From contig NZ_CP082301.1 in assembly GCF_019880305.1 (NCBI RefSeq), positions 5,580,001-5,644,000 on the forward strand: a stretch of DNA of 64,000 nucleotides. The letters run 5' to 3'. The position numbers and the translations under genes are program-made. The notes under the pieces were generated by a model. That model searched no databases and was not told the DNA's origin. It saw nothing but the letters and a program-made list of their open reading frames with translations. This DNA is from Streptomyces decoyicus. Lineage in GTDB: Bacteria; Actinomycetota; Actinomycetes; Streptomycetales; Streptomycetaceae. Shown one piece after another: positions 60,124-64,000 of the stretch. Numbering within the stretch: position 1 is the first letter of the stretch; every line of letters begins with the position of its first letter.

Positions 60124-60686
60124 TGTTCGAGAAGTTCACGGCCGGGGCGCGCGCGGTGGTGCGCGGCGCCGTGCAGCAGGCGGACCGTACGGGCAGCGGC
60201 ACGGTCGGCGAACCGGAGCTGCTGGTCGCGCTGCTGGACCGGACGGATTCACCGGCCGCCGGTGTGCTCGCCGCACTCGGTGTGCACGAGCAGCGGGAGT
60301 CGGTGGTGGAGGCCCTTGCGGCGGTGCGCCGGCGCGGCGGGGTGTCGACGGCCGACGCGGAGGCGCTGGCCGGGCTCGGGATCGACATCGACGCGGTCGT
60401 GGCGCGGGTGGAGGAGGCGCACGGGGAGGGCGCGCTGGCCGACGACGGGCGGGCCGGGCGCCGGAAGCGGACGCGCCGGCCGTTCACCGCGGAGGCGAAG
60501 TCGGTGCTGGAGCGCGCCCTGCGGATCGCGGTCGGCCGCGGCGAGCGCTACATCGGCGATGAGCATCTGCTGATGGCGCTGACCGCCAGGCCGGGACCGG
60601 CCGCCGTGGTGCTCGCCGATCACGGGGTGACGTACGGCGATGTGGTGCGGGTGCTCGACGAGGCCCGCGGCAGGCGCGCGAGTTGA
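60123..60686 (+). CDS. Double Clp N-domain protein without AAA+ module
   Basis: The 187-residue protein has two Clp repeat motifs: MFEKFTAGARAVVRGAVQQA through GEPELLVALLDRTDSPAAGV (about 1-60), and RRPFTAEAKSVLERALRIAV through YIGDEHLLMALTARPGPAAV (about 115-165). They are joined by a charged linker. The ATPase domains of ClpC/ClpB are absent, so it may bind substrates or compete as adaptor for ClpC. It is coupled to the HTH gene by a one-base overlap. Confidence 0.9.
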   Translation: MFEKFTAGARAVVRGAVQQADRTGSGTVGEPELLVALLDRTDSPAAGVLAALGVHEQRESVVEALAAVRRRGGVSTADAEALAGLGIDIDAVVARVEEAHGEGALADDGRAGRRKRTRRPFTAEAKSVLERALRIAVGRGERYIGDEHLLMALTARPGPAAVVLADHGVTYGDVVRVLDEARGRRAS

Positions 60687-60734
60687 GGCGGCCGGGGGCG
60701 GGCCCGTAGGCAAGGGCGCGCCCCCGGCCTGTTG

Positions 60735-60841
60735 GGCAGGTGCCCCCTACGGCAGCCCTGGCAGGGTGGGCCCCTACGGCAGCCCCTGGCAGGGTCTGCC
60801 CCTACGGCAGCCCCGGCGGGCGCGCCCCTACGGGTAGCCGA
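60735..60841. repeat. Imperfect 25-28 bp tandem repeat
   Basis: Four units begin at 60735, 60760, 60788 and 60815 with GGCAGG or GGCGGG and contain CCCCTACGGCAGCCCC. The last unit runs into the final codons and stop of the minus-strand SalK-like gene. It probably forms a folded 3' region for both convergent genes. Confidence 0.75.
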
Positions 60842-61709
60842 CCTTCACCCTCCCTATTCCCAGCGTGCCGTGCCGGGGCAGATAGCCGGCCTCGAAGACC
60901 GCGCCGAGGACGGGGTGGAGCAGCTGCGCCAGCCGTTCGGCGCGGGAGTGGCCCAGTGCCCGCCAGGGGCCGGCAGCCAGCCGGTCCGTCGTCCGCTCGA
61001 TCGCCTCGCGTTCCTTGCGGGCGCGTTCTGTGGCGGCGCCGTCCGGGGCGATCCAGCCGCGGGCGGCGAGGCGGTGCCGGGCGTCGCTCCACTCCTGAGC
61101 GCTCCAGCCGCGCCCCACGAAGTCGGAGGCCGGCGCCGCACCGATCGCGGCGAACGACACCAGGGCCTCACAGGGGTCGAGTTCGCAGGTCAGCAGGGCG
61201 GCCAGATGGCCGTCGCCGCGGTGTTCGCGGAGGACGGTCGCGGCCTGCCAGAGCACCAGATGCGGCGCGTCCGGCCAGGGCAGATCGCGATTGGCGGCGG
61301 CCAGCGGGCGGGCGGCCGTCCCGGCGTTCTCGGCGGCCTGGCGGGCGAGCCGGGCCGCTTCGGCGAGCTGCGCGGCGCTCAGCCGGCCGTCGGTCAGGGC
61401 GGTCAGCGCGCGGTCCATGGCCAGCAGCCGCGCGTCCAGCACCTTGGCCGGGTCCGCGACGGTCCAGATCCGGGGGAGGTAGCGGGCGATCATCCGTGGG
61501 CTGAAGGTGTAGTACGTCGCGGCCACCAGCCCGGGCCCGGCAGCGCCCAGCGGAGCCGTACGCCAGGCGAAATAGCTGGGCCAGCGGGAGGACACGTCAT
61601 GGCCGAGGTCGGCGGCGACCTGGCGGGCCTCCGGGGCGAAGTACAGCGTGGCGTGCAGTGGCTCCAGCAGGTGCCACATCCGGCGGGCGACCGAAAGGTA
61701 TTCCGACAT
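60828..61709 (-). CDS. SCO6745/SalK-family protein
   Basis: The 293-residue mostly helical protein starts MSEYLSVARRMWHLLEPLHA, with LYFAPEARQVAADLG and SRWPSYFAWRTAPLGAAGPG, the typical N-terminal blocks of the SalK/SCO6745 family. These proteins are widespread in Streptomyces and sometimes linked to regulatory operons, but have no proven activity; a MarR-like winged fold has been suggested in the C-terminal half. Start ATG 61709. Confidence 0.85.
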   Translation of the reverse strand: MSEYLSVARRMWHLLEPLHATLYFAPEARQVAADLGHDVSSRWPSYFAWRTAPLGAAGPGLVAATYYTFSPRMIARYLPRIWTVADPAKVLDARLLAMDRALTALTDGRLSAAQLAEAARLARQAAENAGTAARPLAAANRDLPWPDAPHLVLWQAATVLREHRGDGHLAALLTCELDPCEALVSFAAIGAAPASDFVGRGWSAQEWSDARHRLAARGWIAPDGAATERARKEREAIERTTDRLAAGPWRALGHSRAERLAQLLHPVLGAVFEAGYLPRHGTLGIGRVKVGYP

Positions 61710-61948
61710 CGCTTTACCTCATGGCCTTCACGATGCGTGCGCAGACAGAGGAGAGACCGTGGTCGGGAACACGGCTGTCGGTCCGCGGAATCGGGCGGTC
61801 TGGGCTCCCTGGAACCCGGTGCCGGGCGAAAAGCCGTGCGAAGTAGTGACTTCCCCGATTACGCCGCGTGAATCCAGGCCGCAGATGGCAACTGTGCGTA
61901 GCCGGGGCCCGGTTGGCGTCACACCGGTTTCGGCCGCAGCGGGTGGGC

Positions 61949-62083
61949 GGGCAATTCGCCTTCGGAGACGGTGAGTTCGGCGTCGGCTTCGCCCATGCCG
62001 CCAACCCGATGAGTGCCAGTGGTGGCCGGGGGGCCGTGCGGCTCGTCGGGGCGTTGCGGAAGTGCGTCGGGGCCCCGGAGGCC
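61949..62083 (+). pseudogene. Possible 3' remnant of a serine hydrolase (beta-lactamase-like)
   Basis: The frame reads GGQFAFGDGEFGVGFAHAAN and then PMSASGGRGAVRLVGALRKC, which resembles the last 45 residues of class C beta-lactamase/esterase proteins (GSLAFADPEAGLAFAYVMN type endings). No catalytic SxxK or YxN block is found in the 240 bases upstream. It is either a decayed gene or a chance match. The rest of 61710-62160 contains no other gene. Confidence 0.35.
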
Positions 62084-62102
62084 CCGGGGGCTGGACGGGG
62101 AC

Positions 62103-62151
62103 GGTCGTGCCGGGGCGGGCGCACCGCATGTGCGCCCGCCCCGGCACGACC
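62103..62151 (-). terminator. Strong hairpin after the PadR gene
   Basis: The 21-base arm 62103-62123 (GGTCGTGCC...GGCGCA) is perfectly complementary to 62131-62151 around a 7-base loop. It starts ten bases past the minus-strand stop at 62161 and is the longest perfect stem in the window. It probably ends the DUF4097-padR transcript. Confidence 0.9.
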
Positions 62152-62160
62152 CCGGACCGC

Positions 62161-63330
62161 TCAGTCGTCCCGGTCCGCCAAGGACGCGTACTGCTCCGGA
62201 TGACGCAGCAGTGCACCGATGTGGGCGGCGGCCGTCGACAGCCTGCGGCGGGACTCCTTCAGCTGCTCGGCGGTGACGCCGTGGTCGCGTGCCGCGTCCC
62301 GCAGGTCGTCGCGGAAACGGTCCAGCAGCCGGTCGAAGTCGCGGGCCGGGTTGTCGCCGGCCGGTTCCCGGGCCCACTCCGGGGCCGGCGGAGCCCCGGC
62401 CGCCGGGCCCTCCGCGGTGCCCTCAGTGGTGCCCTCCTCGGCCACGTCGACGCGCTCGACCGTCACCCGGGTCCCGTTCTCCGCGCCGCCGCGCCCGGCC
62501 CCGTCCGGTTCGCCGCCGCGCCCGGCGCCGGACTGGCCGCCGGTGAAGCGGCCGACCTCGCGGGACACCTCGGACAGCGCCTCGCGCACCGCGCCCGACC
62601 AGTCGCCCGACCGCACCGCCCCCTGGGTCTGCTCCTGTACGCGCTTGATGACCCGCTGGACCTCCTCGCGCGCGAACACCTGGGCGTCCCTGGCCTGCTT
62701 ACGGGCCCGCTGGGCGTCCTGGCGGGCGCGCCGGCTCTCCTCCTTGGCCCGCCGGGCCTGCTCCTTCCACTCCTCCTTGGCGCGCCGGAACTCCTCCTTC
62801 GCCTGCCGCCAGGACTCCTTGTCGCCGAACGCCGCGTCGAAGTAGTCGGAGGCCTCGGGGAAGGGCCGCCCGGCCGCGTCGTCCTGGGCGTCCGTCGTCC
62901 CGTCGCCGTTCCGCCCGGCCGTCCCGCTTCCTCGCGCGTCCTTGCGGGCCTGCTGGGCGGCCTCCCGGATCTCGCGGCGCAGGTCCCGCGCCGAACCGCT
63001 CACGTCCTCCCGGATGTCGGAGGCGAGCGCGGCGACCGACTCCCGGATCTCCAGTTCGAGGTCCGCCAACTCGCCGCCACGGTCGGCGAGTTCGGCCCGT
63101 CCGGCATCGGTGATCGAGTAGACCTTGCGGCCGCCCTCGGTCGCATGGGTCACCAGGCCCTCGGCCTCCAGCTTGGCCAGCCGGGGGTAGACCGTGCCGG
63201 CGGAGGGGGCGTAGAGGCCCTGGAAGCGTTCCTCCAGGAGGCGGATGATCTCGTAGCCGTGCCGCGGGGTCTCGTCCAGCAGCTTGAGGAGGTAGAGACG
63301 CAGGCGGCCATGGGCGAAGACGGGGGGCAT
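62161..63330 (-). CDS. PadR-family regulator with long charged C-terminal extension
   Basis: The 389-residue protein's N-terminal 85 residues are a PadR winged helix (LRLYLLKLLDETPRHGYEII, SAGTVYPRLAKLEAEGLVTH). They are followed by an unusually long tail. A first helical region has LEIRESVAALASDIREDV. A highly charged segment then alternates Lys/Arg and Glu (about 165-230, EEFRRAKEEWKEQARRAKEE), followed by a Gly/Glu-rich linker and a final helical unit ending HPEQYASLADRDD. PadR proteins are usually 110-190 residues. ATG 63330 lies two bases after the DUF4097 stop, so they are coupled. Confidence 0.88.
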   Translation of the reverse strand: MPPVFAHGRLRLYLLKLLDETPRHGYEIIRLLEERFQGLYAPSAGTVYPRLAKLEAEGLVTHATEGGRKVYSITDAGRAELADRGGELADLELEIRESVAALASDIREDVSGSARDLRREIREAAQQARKDARGSGTAGRNGDGTTDAQDDAAGRPFPEASDYFDAAFGDKESWRQAKEEFRRAKEEWKEQARRAKEESRRARQDAQRARKQARDAQVFAREEVQRVIKRVQEQTQGAVRSGDWSGAVREALSEVSREVGRFTGGQSGAGRGGEPDGAGRGGAENGTRVTVERVDVAEEGTTEGTAEGPAAGAPPAPEWAREPAGDNPARDFDRLLDRFRDDLRDAARDHGVTAEQLKESRRRLSTAAAHIGALLRHPEQYASLADRDD

Positions 63331-63332
63331 GC

Positions 63333-64000
63333 TCAGAGCACCTTCTTCTCGGCGGGCGGGTCGGTGGGGGAGTCCTCGGGCGGACCGGGGGCCGGGCCGC
63401 CGCCGGGGGCGCCGTGCCGGCCGTCCTCGTCCCCGAAGGAGGGGCGGCGCAGCAGGGCCAGGGCGCCGGAGACGGTGGTGACCTTGAGCCTGCCGGTGCC
63501 CGCGCCCAGCGAGCCGGTGATCTTCTTCGCGCCCCACTGGCCGCTGACCCGCAGATCGTCGAAGGCGTTGGAGACCGTGCCGCTCGCGGTGTTGGCCTCG
63601 ACCGTGGCGTCCGCCGGATCGGGCAGCCGGATGGCGACCTCCCCGGAGACCGTCGTCAAGGTGATGTCGGCGCCCTTCGCGGGGTCCAGGTCGAGGACCA
63701 TGTCGCCGCTGACGGAGTCGGCCCGCACCGCGCCGCCCGCACCGTCGATGACCGTCAGATCCCCCGAGACGGAGTTGAAGCGCAGATCGCCGCTGACCGA
63801 CTGCACCTCGACGTTGCCGGAGACGGTGTCGGCCCGCACCCCTCCGGTCAGCCCGACGAGCGTGCTGTCGCCGGAGACGCCGCGGACGTCCGTACGCCCC
63901 GAGATGCCGGAGACCACCGCGCCGGCGCCGACCACGCCGACTTCGACCCGGGTGCCGGCCGGTACCGTCACCGACACCACCGCGCTGCGGTTCCACCCCT
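63333..64000 (-). CDS. DUF4097-family beta-helix-like protein (5' end outside window)
   Basis: The visible C-terminal part (about 222 residues) consists of repeated VSGDL/VSGNV units (VRADTVSGNVEVQSVSGDLR, FNSVSGDLTVIDG), the parallel beta-solenoid typical of DUF4097 proteins, which often accompany PadR or anti-sigma-type regulators. The tail is Gly/Pro rich (GGGPAPGPPEDSPTDPPAEK). It reads without a stop to the window edge (GWNRSAVVSVTVP), so the real start lies beyond 64000. No signal peptide can be judged. Confidence 0.88.
   Translation of the reverse strand, partial: GWNRSAVVSVTVPAGTRVEVGVVGAGAVVSGISGRTDVRGVSGDSTLVGLTGGVRADTVSGNVEVQSVSGDLRFNSVSGDLTVIDGAGGAVRADSVSGDMVLDLDPAKGADITLTTVSGEVAIRLPDPADATVEANTASGTVSNAFDDLRVSGQWGAKKITGSLGAGTGRLKVTTVSGALALLRRPSFGDEDGRHGAPGGGPAPGPPEDSPTDPPAEKKVL

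Noticed and set aside
1..64000. Biosynthetic gene cluster, prophage or CRISPR array
   Set aside because: No PKS/NRPS/terpene core genes, phage structural genes or spaced direct repeats of CRISPR type were seen; the single KAS III and amidase genes stand alone.

Overview
High-GC actinobacterial DNA, almost certainly a Streptomyces chromosome core region. Indicators are the strong third-position GC bias, many GTG and several leaderless starts, and marker genes typical of the genus: dasRABC, a WhiB-like wblE, a SigH-type sigma factor with its anti-sigma factor, nickel superoxide dismutase sodN with sodX, and snapalysin. From memory (not computed), the order nrd - dasR/dasABC/GH3/nagB - sensor kinase - wblE - sigH/prsH - sodN/sodX - CGNR regulator - methyltransferase - amino-acid ABC transporter - malic enzyme - zinc-type reductase resembles the S. 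coelicolor SCO5225-SCO5262 interval, interrupted by strain-specific insertions.

Left part (1-15.7 kb): the end of a peptide deformylase, a bifunctional-type penicillin-binding protein with degenerate transpeptidase motifs, and the class Ia ribonucleotide reductase nrdAB behind a cobalamin riboswitch and a near-consensus NrdR box. Next come a remnant of a Uma2 gene, an SSS-family symporter with its DUF3311 partner, and the complete aminosugar module: DasR (GntR repressor), DasA-DasB-DasC (chitobiose-type ABC importer), a cytosolic GH3 N-acetylglucosaminidase and NagB. DasR-type palindromes lie before dasA and nagB. Together these genes import chito-oligosaccharides, cut them to GlcNAc and feed glucosamine-6-P into glycolysis.

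Middle part (15.8-46 kb): a divergent SDR/TetR pair, a GAF-HisKA_2 sensor kinase, wblE, a lipid-kinase-like protein, sigH with its RsbW-type anti-sigma gene prsH, and many single genes (acetyltransferase, UBP zinc finger, antiporters, PLP enzyme, amidase, AraC and WYL regulators, glutaminase, KAS III, copper ATPase, CorA, isocitrate-lyase-like enzyme, CynX-type MFS with a FadR regulator). It also has a crcB-DUF190-crcB fluoride operon and a snapalysin/LysR pair. One MFS gene is broken by an internal deletion.

Right part (46-64 kb): sodN/sodX, a CGNR regulator divergent from a methyltransferase with a large palindrome between them, a glutamate-type ABC operon, malic enzyme, a quinone-oxidoreductase-like gene, and hutD ending at an IS5-family element. 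A LysR/SDR pair follows, then an IS982-family element that ends inside an antibiotic-biosynthesis-monooxygenase-like gene. After that come a small HTH gene coupled to a double Clp-N protein under a pair of TGTCAA-N6-TTGACA palindromes, a SalK/SCO6745-family protein, a hydrolase remnant, and a PadR regulator with an unusually long charged tail coupled to a DUF4097 protein that runs off the window.

No tRNA, rRNA, CRISPR array or biosynthetic gene cluster was seen. The most unusual item is the HTH/Clp-N pair with its dual operator at about 59.87-60.69 kb. The IS-generated gene ends, the palindromes in divergent promoters and the degenerate PBP are secondary points of interest.
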